Shown: positions 1-8,499, counted from the first letter of the stretch. The stretch: DNA of 64,000 bases from Candidatus Zhuqueibacterota bacterium (GCA_029261995.1 JAJDAF010000012.1:1-64000); one strand, 5' to 3'. The notes: a model not told the origin generated them from the letters alone. A program made the numbers and translations.

Positions 1-138
1 TTCAGCTAAAGGCAAAACCAGTCTCCTTGACAGGGTCAATGCCCTACGATAAAATCCAGCCTCTAGCCTATCTACTCCGCGTCTAAGAAAATAAACGCGG
101 AATTAGGAACCTACAACTCTTATCATAACGTCTCCTTG

Positions 139-906
139 TTATCTGCGAGTCAACTTCAGAGGATACGGCTTCGTCCCCCAGTCCTCGGTTTGGTCATTCC
201 ACCGCTTCAAAGCCGCTTCAAAGGCGAGCTTTAGCGATGCCTTCGCCAACTGGCTTCGCACTCTTTCGACTTTGCCCTGCTTTGTCACGGTCCAACTCCA
301 GGCGTAATAGCCGTGTGCGGCAGGCTGGTACTCGCCATCGAGGCAAACGGCTGCGGTTACGGCCTGCCAGCGAATGCCAAGAAAGGGATGGTTCTCAGGG
401 CGATAGGGGCGGTCGCTCAATTTAGCCGGGACCAACTCACTCCCTGGCTTCACATAGTCGTGGAATTCTACTTCATTGCCATTGCGCCGTCCGAAATACA
501 CCCATTCGTAACCGTCGCCGCGATCGACATACCAGCCGTCAAGCGTGGCTCTCTGCATTTTTTGATACGTTGGAAAGTAGAATCGCTTCGGATCATCCAA
601 ATCAAGCGTACGTACGATTTGAATGAAGGCAGTAGAACACTTGGTGGTACATCCAGATGCACGTTCCTTGAAAGCAAAACCAAGGTCGGCATCAATTCCG
701 TTTTCTGAGAACGTGTCGTTAGAATCCCAGTCAAATGGTTTAAACTCCCCACAGGCTGCGGTATCATCGCCGGTGCCGTCATAAGGAGGCAGCCCGAACT
801 CATTTGTCCTAAGCCAGCGGTCGATTGCCAGAACCACAACCACGCCAATTAAAACTCCCAGCAACAAGGACAACAGCAAACGCAACAATAATCTTAGATT
901 TGGCAT
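139..906 (-). CDS. Membrane-anchored protein of unknown function
   Basis: The 255-residue product starts with a long leucine/valine-rich segment (about residues 4-28) that should act as an uncleaved N-terminal membrane anchor. The rest is a hydrophilic, aromatic-rich domain outside the cytoplasm. I do not recognise the family. Several cysteines (a CGEF, an SGC and a TKC motif in the first 95 residues, and one near residue 187) could form disulfides if the domain is periplasmic. A good ribosome binding site (GGAAGGAG) lies just upstream of the ATG. The gene has no close partner: about 450 bases separate it from the next minus-strand gene upstream. A 7-bp inverted repeat at 76-101 lies beyond the stop codon but has no T-run, so I do not call it a terminator. 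Confidence 0.7.
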   Translation of the reverse strand: MPNLRLLLRLLLSLLLGVLIGVVVVLAIDRWLRTNEFGLPPYDGTGDDTAACGEFKPFDWDSNDTFSENGIDADLGFAFKERASGCTTKCSTAFIQIVRTLDLDDPKRFYFPTYQKMQRATLDGWYVDRGDGYEWVYFGRRNGNEVEFHDYVKPGSELVPAKLSDRPYRPENHPFLGIRWQAVTAAVCLDGEYQPAAHGYYAWSWTVTKQGKVERVRSQLAKASLKLAFEAALKRWNDQTEDWGTKPYPLKLTRR

Positions 907-1359
907 TTTCTCTCCTTCCCTTGTGTTATCTGTTTCAATGCGACAGTCTTCGAATCTCCGCTCCTCTTGTGATTCGCAGCTTAGTTATTCTTGCCAACGC
1001 TCACGCCCACAACAACATCAGAGGCACCGCAATAGGCAAATCTCTCAAGAAGCGTAAAAAAAAGCAACTGCTATTGTGTTCGAAAGTCGGTTAGCGCTGT
1101 TTCGCCGCCGCAGGAAGCTCACAAGGAAGGCTGATACGAAATCGAATCAGCGACTGTCATCTCAAAGAAGTCGGTCTACGGGAGTCGTAATAGAATCTGT
1201 TCACCAAGAGGTGAACAAAGTTAAGCAAGCAGGTTGGTTATGTCAAGCAGAAAGTTTCTTTTCTGAAACACTGATGCTCAGGCCCGAAGCATGGCAAGAC
1301 CTATCATCTGCAAAGACGGCCAAGTGGATTTTGCGAACCATGCTGGTGCCGGCGGTGAG
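907..1359. other. Intergenic spacer, no gene seen
   Basis: This 453-base stretch holds no convincing reading frame on either strand; the frames that cross it are opposite-strand shadows of the hydrolase gene. The only structure I see is a perfect 7-bp hairpin with a four-base loop (arms GTTCACC and GGTGAAC) at 1199-1216. It has no T-run on either side, so its role is open. Confidence 0.5.
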
Positions 1360-2106
1360 TCACAGTGTTTTCCTAAACCATGCAAGGATGCTTTTCTCAA
1401 GAGATTTCGATTCCCTCAAGATGAAAGAACCATGCTTGCTGCCGTCTGAAATCTCGACTTTCTTTTCGCCGGTTGTCATGGCATACAGTTCATGGGCCCA
1501 TTTATCGCGCTGGCCTCCCTGCTCTTCTTTTGAGGCGATGTGGAATGCAGTGCGGGGGCGAATTTGTTCTTTCATACCACTCAGGTTTTGGGCAGCGGAT
1601 GTTTTGGCGGAGATGGATACGACAGACTTCACGTTATACTTATCCGAAGCCGCCGCCATGCACGCCAGGTTTGCCCCGATCGAGGCGCCCAGAATACCGA
1701 TTCTCCCGGCATCTATGCGCTTATCGCGCTGCAGGAATTCAGTAGCTGCCAGCAAATCCAGTGGCGCCCTGTTCGGATTGTTAAACAAATCGGTGAGGCT
1801 GCCTTCATCCTTGGCGGATTTGCCATGTCCGCGAACATCATAGGCCAGTATGGCATACCCCTCTTCATGCAGGTGCTTAACAAGAGATAAGCCAAACCAC
1901 TCCTGTCTTGAAGAGCCGCCTTGATGGATAAGAATAACCGCGGGTGATGATTTCGTTTGAACTGCCGGAAGCTGATAGCTGGCGCTGATGCGAACGCTGT
2001 CTTCTGTCAGGAATTGGACTTCGGTGAAACGTTCGCCGCCCTGAGCATTCAGGTTGTTCACGAGGGACATAGAAATGGCTAGCAATACAAAAAGCTTGTC
2101 TTTCAT
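1360..2106 (-). CDS. Secreted alpha/beta-hydrolase
   Basis: The 248-residue protein has a signal peptide (first 21 residues, ending NLNAQ) and an alpha/beta-hydrolase fold. An oxyanion-type HQGG is near residue 61, the sheet/loop motif YDVRGHGKS near 89-97, the nucleophile elbow GASIG puts Ser142 in place, and a late SDGSKHG supplies the likely catalytic His. This layout resembles dienelactone hydrolases and peptidase S9/S15-like esterases, but the substrate cannot be read from the sequence. The signal peptide points to the periplasm or outside. The gene stands alone, with spacers of 450 and 920 bases on either side. The ribosome binding site is weak. Confidence 0.85.
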   Translation of the reverse strand: MKDKLFVLLAISMSLVNNLNAQGGERFTEVQFLTEDSVRISASYQLPAVQTKSSPAVILIHQGGSSRQEWFGLSLVKHLHEEGYAILAYDVRGHGKSAKDEGSLTDLFNNPNRAPLDLLAATEFLQRDKRIDAGRIGILGASIGANLACMAAASDKYNVKSVVSISAKTSAAQNLSGMKEQIRPRTAFHIASKEEQGGQRDKWAHELYAMTTGEKKVEISDGSKHGSFILRESKSLEKSILAWFRKTL

Positions 2107-2187
2107 TTTGTCGGTACACCTGTTTTGGGATTCAATGTTGAATTGTCTGGATTCACTTGTTATCAGTCACGCTCCAAAATCTCCGTC

Positions 2188-2220
2188 GCCACTGATTGAC
2201 ACGGATGAGCACGGATTCTT
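2188..2220. repeat. Degenerate 'ACACGGATnnnCACGGATT' intergenic repeat
   Basis: The sequence includes CACTGATTGACACGGATG followed by AGCACGGATTC. It matches a degenerate intergenic motif that turns up in unrelated bacteria (forms such as CACTGATTAACACAGATT). A related copy, arranged as an inverted repeat, sits at 15870-15920 in this window. The assignment rests on memory of the motif, not on a search. Confidence 0.4.
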
Positions 2221-2320
2221 GTTGATGCACAAAACGTTTAACTCTAGCTTTTTCAATATTTATCCGGGATCTATCGCCCACCTGCCTCGCCATCTCGGCA
2301 ATCCCGCACACGAAGAATAA

Positions 2321-2341
2321 ATGGGGAACTGCATTCCCCAT
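2321..2341. terminator. Hairpin, possible weak terminator
   Basis: Perfect arms ATGGGGAA and TTCCCCAT flank a five-base loop. Read on the minus strand the hairpin is followed by TTATTCTTCG, a poor U-tract. It lies 16 bases past the stop codon of the minus-strand repeat frame ending at 2358, which is the only reason to suspect a terminator. Confidence 0.3.
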
Positions 2342-2357
2342 CAGAACACTCAGCGCT

Positions 2358-2669
2358 TCACCTCCGCCTCATTGCTGTTAGGACATCTGCCGTTGCAGGT
2401 CCGTCGCCCGAGATAGCTTTTTCGTCCTCCGGGATGACGTTGTCGCTTTCGGGCATAATATTCTCGTTATCCGAGATGACTTCTCCCTTATCCGGCATGA
2501 CTTTTTCTTTGTCCGGGATGGCTTCTTCGTGTTCGGAGATCATTTTTCCGTTGTCCGGGATCACTTTTTCGTCGTCAGAGATGATTCTTCCGCCGTCAGA
2601 GATAACAACTCCGTCGTCCGAGATGACTGCTTCTTGTTCGGAGATCATTTCTCGGTTGACTGAGTTCAT
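2358..2669 (-). CDS. Possible heptapeptide-repeat protein
   Basis: This 103-residue frame is made almost wholly of seven-residue units of the form I-(S/P)-(D/E)-x-x-(K/x)-(V/I), for example ISDDEKV, IPDNGKM, IPDKEKV and MPDKGEV. It is strongly acidic. An AGGA sits five bases before the ATG, and a hairpin follows the stop. Against a real gene: the plus strand over the same DNA is also open, with units such as LSGMTFS, and the start lies inside the repeat. A 21-bp unit always keeps frames in phase, so openness alone proves little. It may be a translated repeat or non-coding DNA. Confidence 0.25.
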   Translation of the reverse strand: MNSVNREMISEQEAVISDDGVVISDGGRIISDDEKVIPDNGKMISEHEEAIPDKEKVMPDKGEVISDNENIMPESDNVIPEDEKAISGDGPATADVLTAMRRR

Positions 2670-2700
2670 TTTTCCTGTGTCCGAGAAAACTTCTTCGTCG
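2407..2700. repeat. 21-bp degenerate tandem repeat, 14 units
   Basis: Units of exactly 21 bases start at 2407 and recur without a length change to 2700, with a partial fifteenth unit after that. The plus-strand consensus is roughly TCCGRGATSACTTYTYCSTYG; the first bases (TCCGRGAT) are the best kept. Unit length is held while bases drift, so the three-base phase is intact across the array. Confidence 0.9.
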
Positions 2701-3026
2701 TCCGGCGCCGCCTGCAGCTCTTGTTTGATAGGGTTTCGCGCTCATGTCATGGCGACACCGGCCTGCAGCAAGGTGGGTTTGTTGTTTCTCCCGTCAAAAA
2801 AGAAGACGCTCGCACGCAGCGCACTGAACCACGTTTCACGCGGGCTGTCAAGGGTCGAACTTGGTCTGTCGCACGGGTCTCGGCCTGGCAGAAACTTGCC
2901 GGGCCCGGTCCGCGGCGGCTGGCACAGCGGAGACGGGCCCGTGCAAGGTTCGCAGGTACAACACCGGACGCGCGTCAGTTGGCCCGGGTTACCTGCGATT
3001 CAGCCATGCTCATCGCGTGAGCAGAA

Positions 3027-3557
3027 TTACTTCAGCCGTCCAATCACCTCAATCGCTCCCTCCGGCGAGATGTGAAAATCATTGTAGCGCACGATGCCTT
3101 GTTTGTCAATGATGATGGTCCACGGCGTGCCGCCCGTCCGGTAGTTCGCCATCAGCCTGGAACGTTGCGCCCGTGTGCCGCTCTGGCCAACCGGAATATC
3201 CAGATCGTAGCGCCGGGCAACTTCCTTTGCCTGCCGCGCGCCGTTCTGCGAAAACCCTTCGAACGTGGTATGAATAGCCACGATGGCCACATCGTCATCA
3301 TCTTCGAATTCGCGAATCACCTTTTGCAGGGTCGGGAATCCATGCGAATGGCAGCCCGGGCACCAGGATTGAAAACAGTAGAGGTAGACGACCTTGCCTT
3401 CAAAATCGTCAACGTCCAGCGCTTTTCTGCCTTCCGGCAATTGCAGCCATTGGTCGACTGCCCAGCTCGGCGCCTTCTGGTTCAGGATGCCGCGCGCCGG
3501 CGGCGCATATCCGGGTACACTCATGAGCAATGAAATTGCGAGGGTGAGGGAAAGCAT
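3027..3557 (-). CDS. TlpA/ResA-like thioredoxin-fold protein
   Basis: The 176-residue protein has a signal peptide and one redoxin domain. The active-site motif WCPGC (Cys66 and Cys69) is followed by a long strand-helix region, and GGTPWTIIIDKQGIV supplies the cis-proline loop (TP). It fits the AhpC/TSA-redoxin or TlpA family of exported thiol-disulfide proteins, though WCPGC is less usual than the WCxPC of most TlpA proteins. Its role (cytochrome maturation, oxidative defence) cannot be read from the sequence. AAGGAG sits five bases before the ATG. It is the last gene of a minus-strand run and lies 9 bases after the hydrolase at 3567-4475. Confidence 0.85.
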   Translation of the reverse strand: MLSLTLAISLLMSVPGYAPPARGILNQKAPSWAVDQWLQLPEGRKALDVDDFEGKVVYLYCFQSWCPGCHSHGFPTLQKVIREFEDDDDVAIVAIHTTFEGFSQNGARQAKEVARRYDLDIPVGQSGTRAQRSRLMANYRTGGTPWTIIIDKQGIVRYNDFHISPEGAIEVIGRLK

Positions 3558-3566
3558 GTTAACTCC

Positions 3567-4475
3567 TTACATTGCATTTATTGCGGACTGGTCAGGCTCA
3601 TCACCCGACTCCGAAGCCGTTTGACGGCTCAGCCACTCCACAGTTTCCTGCCAAAGGCTGTCCTTGAACCGCTGTTTGAAAAAATCGAAATGTCCGAAGC
3701 GCTTAACGCCGAGATCGCCTGCGGTCAAATGTTTGCGGGTGGGCCTGGCATTGGGATAAAAGGTTACGAGCCTGTCCACTGCTTCGGCCGGAGCGAAGAA
3801 ATCGTTTTCCAGGCTGTAGGACAGCCAGGACCCTGTGAATTGGCTAAAATTGTCTTTGCTGGTCAGACTATTCTTACCCAAAATGTAATCTGGATCTCTG
3901 CCCCAACTGGCCCACTGAAACGCGACCCCGGCAGGCAGGTCTTCTCCCATGCCAACGAATTTCGAAGGGAAACGGGCAAACAACGTTGTCAACAACGGGA
4001 TAACCATATACCAGAAAACAAAAATGACATAGCGTAAATTCCAGGGCCAGAATCTCCAGTAACCGCTCTGCGATGCAACCGTGACCACGGCCGACACGAG
4101 ATCATTGTTGTGCGCCAGTCCGAGAACCTGGCCGGCCACGCTGTGCCCGATGACCATGATTTTGTTCTCCGGGTACGCCTGCCGCACCCAGTCCAGAACG
4201 CCGGCAATATCTTTTTCGCCCCAATCGCTCATCCGGGCCTTGAACTTGTTCAACGTAACAGGCCGGGAATCGCCGATGCCACGATAGTCGAAGGTCAGGA
4301 CAACGAATCCCTGCTCCGCGAGATAGCGGGCGTAGGGCTGATAAAACTGCCGTTTCACACCTGTCGCGGCGCAGATGACAATGACACCGGCACAGTCCGC
4401 GTCAGCTTCCCGGTGGACTGTGACGGCGAGTTTAAACCGGTCGGTTGCTGCAATGGTAATCTGTTCGATGTTCAC
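3567..4475 (-). CDS. Alpha/beta-hydrolase (serine aminopeptidase S33-like)
   Basis: The 302-residue cytoplasmic-type protein carries the strand-loop motif TFDYRGIGDSRP (about 61-72), the nucleophile elbow GHSVAGQ (Ser112) and a C-terminal GHFDFF that likely holds the catalytic His. A hydrophobic stretch about residues 145-170 resembles a lid or membrane-associated helix. It belongs with hydrolase_4/S33-type proteins of unknown substrate. The start is a GTG at 4475 with AGGGA six bases upstream. It is followed closely by the TlpA-like gene. Confidence 0.82.
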   Translation of the reverse strand: MNIEQITIAATDRFKLAVTVHREADADCAGVIVICAATGVKRQFYQPYARYLAEQGFVVLTFDYRGIGDSRPVTLNKFKARMSDWGEKDIAGVLDWVRQAYPENKIMVIGHSVAGQVLGLAHNNDLVSAVVTVASQSGYWRFWPWNLRYVIFVFWYMVIPLLTTLFARFPSKFVGMGEDLPAGVAFQWASWGRDPDYILGKNSLTSKDNFSQFTGSWLSYSLENDFFAPAEAVDRLVTFYPNARPTRKHLTAGDLGVKRFGHFDFFKQRFKDSLWQETVEWLSRQTASESGDEPDQSAINAM

Positions 4476-4617
4476 GGAGTTTCCCTGGTGGTTGAGGAGT
4501 CAGTACCGGCGGCCCTGGTTCGGATTTGCCAACTGAATGGAGAGGCGCGGTCGTCGTGCGGAAATCAGGGCGTCGGCTGGCGAGCGCGTTTGCCACCCGA
4601 CGCCACAATGATTGAGT

Positions 4618-5556
4618 CTAATAGATGATGCCGAGCTCGTCGCGCAAATGTGAGTCAGACAATTTGTTCTTCGACCAGTACGGCATCTTCTTGGAATGCG
4701 TCCGCACGGCGCGTGTGGTCATCAGATGAGCGTTCTTGCCAAAGCCGCTGGGTTGGGTCTCCTCCCAGGCGAGAATACGATGCGGGAAAGCTGTTTCATA
4801 AGTTATCGCCAGCGTGCGCTCGAGTTCGCCGTAACTCACGGTGTAGACCTGCAACGCGTCATCCGACAACTCGGCGTTGCGTTCGTCTTTGCGAGTTGCC
4901 GTGGCTTTCTCGGCTTTGAAGCCGGTATGCCGAAAACGTGCGGCGAGGGTTCCTGGAATCATCTCGATATCGCCAGTCGGCAACGACTCCGGCGCCAGAC
5001 GGATTTTGGTCCAGACTTCATCCTCGAGCAGAGCAGGGTTCAACTCGAAGCTCTTGTCGCCTTCCGATTGAAAATAAGAGCGCAACTCGACCGCGACCTT
5101 GCCATCCCGGTTGTTGAGCTGCATAAAGGTGTGACCGCACCACTCCTGCGACGAGGTTGTGATTTTCAGCGTCGGCGTGCCGGCCTGCACCGGAGTAAAG
5201 ATCGAACTCATCACCGAGTACGGATAGATACCGGTATAGAACTTCCTGGTGGCATTGAGTTTGAGAACGGGGATGGCGCTGGCCTTGTCGCCAAACTCAT
5301 ACTTGACTTGCTTGTCCGCAAGAAAATCCTCGGTGACAAAAATCAGAACCGCGTCGCCCTGGCGCATTTCACCGTAGCGCGCTTGCTGCAGTTCGTAGCG
5401 GGTGAGTTCTGCTTCGCCGGCGTACCAGTAGCTCTTGAAATCATCCTGGTCAGCGACGGGCGCCGGCTCTTTGCTGTCCACGGTGGTGCAGCCCAGCAGC
5501 ACGAATGACAGCCAGATAGTCGTGAGCCATCTGGCTGAACATAGCATCTTCTTCAT
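4618..5556 (-). CDS. Conserved lipoprotein, function unknown
   Basis: The 312-residue product has a lipoprotein signal with lipobox VLLGC (Cys23). It begins its mature domain with a YWYAGEAELTRYELQQARYG segment and has SSQEWCGHTFMQLN in the middle and ALPTGDIEMIPG later. I recall proteins with this pattern from Bacteroidetes, where some are labelled 'septum formation inhibitor Maf'. That label looks wrong, since Maf is a small cytoplasmic pyrophosphatase with a different fold. The start overlaps the stop of the GNAT gene by four bases (ATGA), which suggests translational coupling. Function unknown. Confidence 0.8.
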   Translation of the reverse strand: MKKMLCSARWLTTIWLSFVLLGCTTVDSKEPAPVADQDDFKSYWYAGEAELTRYELQQARYGEMRQGDAVLIFVTEDFLADKQVKYEFGDKASAIPVLKLNATRKFYTGIYPYSVMSSIFTPVQAGTPTLKITTSSQEWCGHTFMQLNNRDGKVAVELRSYFQSEGDKSFELNPALLEDEVWTKIRLAPESLPTGDIEMIPGTLAARFRHTGFKAEKATATRKDERNAELSDDALQVYTVSYGELERTLAITYETAFPHRILAWEETQPSGFGKNAHLMTTRAVRTHSKKMPYWSKNKLSDSHLRDELGIIY

Positions 5557-5996
5557 TGCATCTTCTCCGGTTGGTTGTTCAGTTCCATGTACATTTCAGG
5601 TGATGCTGGCGCCTTGAAACCGACCTGCTCATATAACCCGTGCGCATCCTGAGTCATCAGACACCACTTCATGATACCCCGCAGGTCCGGGTGGTGCATG
5701 ATGGTCTGCATAAGCCATTTAGCCAGCCCGAGACCGCGGTATTCTTCGATAATAAAAACATCGGCGAGATAGCCAAACCTGGCAAAATCCGTAATGACGC
5801 GGGCAAAGCCAACTTGCTCGCCAGCCTTGTATACGCCGAAGCAAAATGAGTTTTCCAGGGAAGCTCGGACCTTCTCGAACGATATCCCGCTGGCCCAGTA
5901 CGAGTCTTGCAGAAAGGCGTGCACCATCTTGAAATCCAACCTGGCGGGGTCAGTGCTTATTTCGAATTCATCCTTCTTGACGCGATCTGTTTTCAT
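5553..5996 (-). CDS. GNAT-family N-acetyltransferase
   Basis: The 147-residue protein shows the GNAT core: GVYKAGEQVGFARVITD as strands 2-4 and DVFIIEEYRGLGLAKWLMQ, with the acetyl-CoA pyrophosphate-binding loop (R/Q)GxGxA as RGLGLA. A late YEQVGF matches the family's C-terminal Y-x-x-x-G-F. The size is typical for a stand-alone small-molecule or peptide acetyltransferase. The substrate is unknown. It lies 6 bases after the lysoplasmalogenase gene and overlaps the next lipoprotein gene by four bases, so it sits in the middle of an operon. Confidence 0.88.
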   Translation of the reverse strand: MKTDRVKKDEFEISTDPARLDFKMVHAFLQDSYWASGISFEKVRASLENSFCFGVYKAGEQVGFARVITDFARFGYLADVFIIEEYRGLGLAKWLMQTIMHHPDLRGIMKWCLMTQDAHGLYEQVGFKAPASPEMYMELNNQPEKMQ

Positions 5997-6002
5997 CTCT
6001 TC

Positions 6003-6674
6003 TTATAGTGAACTGTTCAGCGCAGCAAGTCCGAGCGACGAAACCGACAACGCAAGCAGCCACTGCGCAGCAAAATACGTTGCCATGATGGTTGGTCGGG
6101 CTGCGCCAAACGGCCGCCGAAATCGATTGACGGCGAGCACAGTGTCCGAGATCATAAACAACAGAGCCCCGGCCAGCGCAATCGCCGCACCGGGAGAATC
6201 CAGCGCCAGCCAACTGCTGGCCGCGGCCCAAACCATTGTGGCGATGACGCAAATATAAACGACAACCGGCGCCCGTAGATTCCCCAGATTTTTGTGCAAG
6301 AGAAGATACACAGGAATCATGACCAGCAAGACCGCAACACCGCACGTCATTGATGGCGCCATCAGCGCCGCCTGCCAAAATGCGGCGATGTAAAACAGAT
6401 GCGCCACGAGAAAACTCACCAGGCCGGCAATAAATCTATCAGAAGGCAACATCAGAAAAATGTCGCCGAGCAGAGAAAAGCAGAGTGCGAGCAAGACCAT
6501 GTTCTTGTAGAAATCCTGTTCCGGCGAGTGGAGCAGCGCGGCCATGGCAATGATGCCCAGCATTGTCAGAGGCTTGAAAATAAAGACGATGCGCCGGGCG
6601 CCGCGGTATTCCGAATGAATCTCGATAATGGCTGAAATCAGGATGGCCAGGGACAGGAGTTGAAGGTAAATCAT
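6003..6674 (-). CDS. YhhN/TMEM86-family lysoplasmalogenase-like membrane protein
   Basis: I take the ATG at 6674 (MIYLQLLSLAI) as the start; the longer frame upstream is low-complexity shadow of the neighbouring peroxiredoxin gene. The 223-residue protein has about seven or eight membrane helices and the family's typical features: KPLTM in helix 2, ALCFSLLGDIFLMLP with an acidic residue inside a helix, and GALLFMISDTVLAVNRF with a second buried Asp. YhhN/TMEM86 proteins hydrolyse the vinyl ether bond of lysoplasmalogens in animals; the bacterial role is less clear. The next gene (GNAT) begins 6 bases downstream. Confidence 0.85.
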   Translation of the reverse strand: MIYLQLLSLAILISAIIEIHSEYRGARRIVFIFKPLTMLGIIAMAALLHSPEQDFYKNMVLLALCFSLLGDIFLMLPSDRFIAGLVSFLVAHLFYIAAFWQAALMAPSMTCGVAVLLVMIPVYLLLHKNLGNLRAPVVVYICVIATMVWAAASSWLALDSPGAAIALAGALLFMISDTVLAVNRFRRPFGAARPTIMATYFAAQWLLALSVSSLGLAALNSSL

Positions 6675-6744
6675 ATGGGCGTTGGCTTGTTCTTCAAAGG
6701 GATGCAGTGACCGCGGCCTGGCGGCCACTGCGATATTCGATGTG

Positions 6745-7332
6745 CTAGATCTTACCAACCAGGTCGGCGCCTGGCCTGAGGGTGTCGGCATTCGGCTGCC
6801 AGTTTGCCGGGCAAACCAGACCATCGCTGTTGCGGACGAAGTCGGCGGCCTGGACTTTGCGAAGCAGCTCAGAGGCATTCCTGCCGATGCTGTTGTCGTG
6901 AATCTCAAGGGCGGTCAAAACCCCGTCGGGATCGATGAGAAACGAGCCGCGACGGGAAAGGCCCGCATCTTCGACAAGGGCGCCTGGCTCGCCTTCGATG
7001 TAGGTGCCAAACTCACGGCAGAGTGCGCCAGTCGGATCTGCCACCATTGGAAAATCAATCTTGCCGATAGTCGATGACTGCTCGTGCCAGATCTTGTGGC
7101 AGAAGGCGGTGTCCGTGCTCACGCTCAGAACCTCAGCGCCAGCTTTTTGGAACTCGGGGTAGAGATCCGCCAGCTCACCCAACTCCGTGGGGCAAATGAA
7201 CGTGAAGTCCGCTGGATAAAACACCAGCACGACCCATTTGCCGCGATAGTCGGAAAGCTTGACTTCGTGAAACCCGCCTTTGTGAAAAACTTCCAACTCA
7301 AAATCAGTTATTTCTTTGCCAATGCTAACCAT
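6745..7332 (-). CDS. 2-Cys peroxiredoxin (AhpC/Prx1 type)
   Basis: The 195-residue enzyme reduces hydrogen peroxide, alkyl peroxides and peroxynitrite in the cytoplasm. The peroxidatic Cys47 lies in YPADFTFICPTE and the resolving Cys174 in GLVCPANW, as in typical 2-Cys peroxiredoxins. DFPMVADPTG and GSFLIDPDG are also family motifs. I chose the ATG at 7332 since GAAGGAG stands nine bases before it; a TTG six codons earlier overlaps that site. No AhpF-type reductase gene is near. It probably leads the minus-strand run that continues into the lysoplasmalogenase, about 70 bases away. Confidence 0.93.
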   Translation of the reverse strand: MVSIGKEITDFELEVFHKGGFHEVKLSDYRGKWVVLVFYPADFTFICPTELGELADLYPEFQKAGAEVLSVSTDTAFCHKIWHEQSSTIGKIDFPMVADPTGALCREFGTYIEGEPGALVEDAGLSRRGSFLIDPDGVLTALEIHDNSIGRNASELLRKVQAADFVRNSDGLVCPANWQPNADTLRPGADLVGKI

Positions 7333-7464
7333 GTTTGATGTCTCCTTCAATTACAGGTATAGTTACTCGATAGCGATGTGTTGCAACTCCGCACATCCTT
7401 ATGGATGAATCATCCGCTTAGATCCACTGAGGTGTGAGGCAAGGAACAGGATGCGCAGAACAAT

Positions 7465-7520
7465 AAAAAAAGCGACCACGTAACCGGAGGGAGGAATAGT
7501 TCTTTTGCTACGCGGTCGCC
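7465..7520 (-). terminator. Rho-independent terminator of the acyltransferase gene
   Basis: On the minus strand an 11-bp stem (7510-7520 with 7472-7482, one G-T pair) is followed by seven T residues (7471-7465). It sits 64 bases past the stop of the gene ending at 7584 and separates that gene from the peroxiredoxin gene. Confidence 0.85.
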
Positions 7521-7583
7521 TTAAATCAAACTACTAATACTATTATTCTCCGATTCAAAAAAAGTTCCGTTGTTTCACAAAAC

Positions 7584-8372
7584 TCACGATTGGCTGCGAC
7601 GAATTTCTTTTTCCTGTACACTCAACTCACCGATCCTGGCCATGACGCGCTGTGAAATGTGCAAATAGGTCTTTCGGTTCTGCTCCATTTCCCGCTCTTT
7701 GCTGAAGTCCAGAGGCTCTCCCATCACCATGTGAACCAGAGGCTTGCGGTCGGGATCACGGCTCACGCTGTTTCTATGCATGTCGAACACATTGTCGGCA
7801 AAACCCTGCAGGAAAACCGGAATCACGTTCGGGTTGGCGCGATAGATGAGTTCTCCGCACCCGGGCTGCGCCGGTAGCAAGTCGTAGGGGCTGGGCCTCT
7901 GATTCCTTCTGCCTTCGGGATGAACTCCCACCATGTTCTGCGGATGTTTCAGAAGCTCGACCATGATGTCCGTAGCTGTCTGATTCCAGCGCCTGCGGGC
8001 CCCTTGCCGGATGATTGGCGGATACATGACGCCTTGTGCGAGCACCATATTGACCAGCAAACCGGCTGGGTTATCGTAAAAATAGTTGGCGCGCACCGGG
8101 AAGAAAATATTGTGATGCGCCCCGAACATCTTAAAAAGCCGGGCGCAGATCGTGAATTGGTCGTTGAACGTCCGGTGATTCACCACCAGTAGAACCGAGC
8201 GTTGCGGGTCAGCCTTTTGGAAGTTCTCGAAGCCGTGCGCGACAACGCTCCTGGCCATAAAAAACTCGACCCAGCGTTGCCCGACATTTGCCAGAACCAA
8301 GGTCAGCAGGCGCCGGGCCAGCGGCGACCAGTTCAAGTAATGAGTCACCCGGAAATTGGCGCGCTCCACCAA
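7584..8372 (-). CDS. PlsC-like 1-acylglycerol-3-phosphate acyltransferase family protein
   Basis: The 262-residue product carries the acyltransferase signatures NHRTFND (HX4D) and GVHPEGRR (substrate-binding EGxR block). It likely transfers acyl groups to a glycerolipid or related acceptor at the inner membrane. The start is uncertain. The frame shown begins at TTG 8372 followed by GTG, with no ribosome binding site. A strong GAGGAG at 8418-8423 is placed for an ATT at 8408 in the same frame, and a stop codon closes the frame just before. A 12-residue longer protein starting at ATT is therefore possible. It has its own terminator. Confidence 0.85.
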   Translation of the reverse strand: MVERANFRVTHYLNWSPLARRLLTLVLANVGQRWVEFFMARSVVAHGFENFQKADPQRSVLLVVNHRTFNDQFTICARLFKMFGAHHNIFFPVRANYFYDNPAGLLVNMVLAQGVMYPPIIRQGARRRWNQTATDIMVELLKHPQNMVGVHPEGRRNQRPSPYDLLPAQPGCGELIYRANPNVIPVFLQGFADNVFDMHRNSVSRDPDRKPLVHMVMGEPLDFSKEREMEQNRKTYLHISQRVMARIGELSVQEKEIRRSQS

Positions 8373-8499
8373 CGACAGGTGCTTTAATTGTTCGCGAGCA
8401 ATCTGAATTGCTGATTTCTCCTCGTTTCAAAACGTTCAAATATAAGACATAATCGTAAACATGCAATTGAAAATCACATAAACCGGAGCAAAGAAATAA

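Larger units (their letters stand above)
2107..3026. other. 920-base spacer with repeats
   Basis: The spacer holds, in order, a sequence of the widespread degenerate type 'CACTGATTnACACGGATnnnCACGGATT' (2188-2220), a perfect 8-bp hairpin (2321-2341), the 21-bp tandem repeat (2407-2700), and about 300 bases of GC-rich DNA (2722-3026) in which I see nothing convincing. Confidence 0.6.

Noticed and set aside
1076-1843. 255-residue plus-strand frame
   Set aside because: It runs opposite the alpha/beta-hydrolase gene, has no ribosome binding site and no family features, and its first part crosses the spacer.
2434-3075. 213-residue plus-strand frame through the 21-bp repeat
   Set aside because: It starts inside the repeat, leaves it for low-complexity GC-rich DNA and overlaps the TlpA-like gene; openness over the repeat follows from the 21-base unit.
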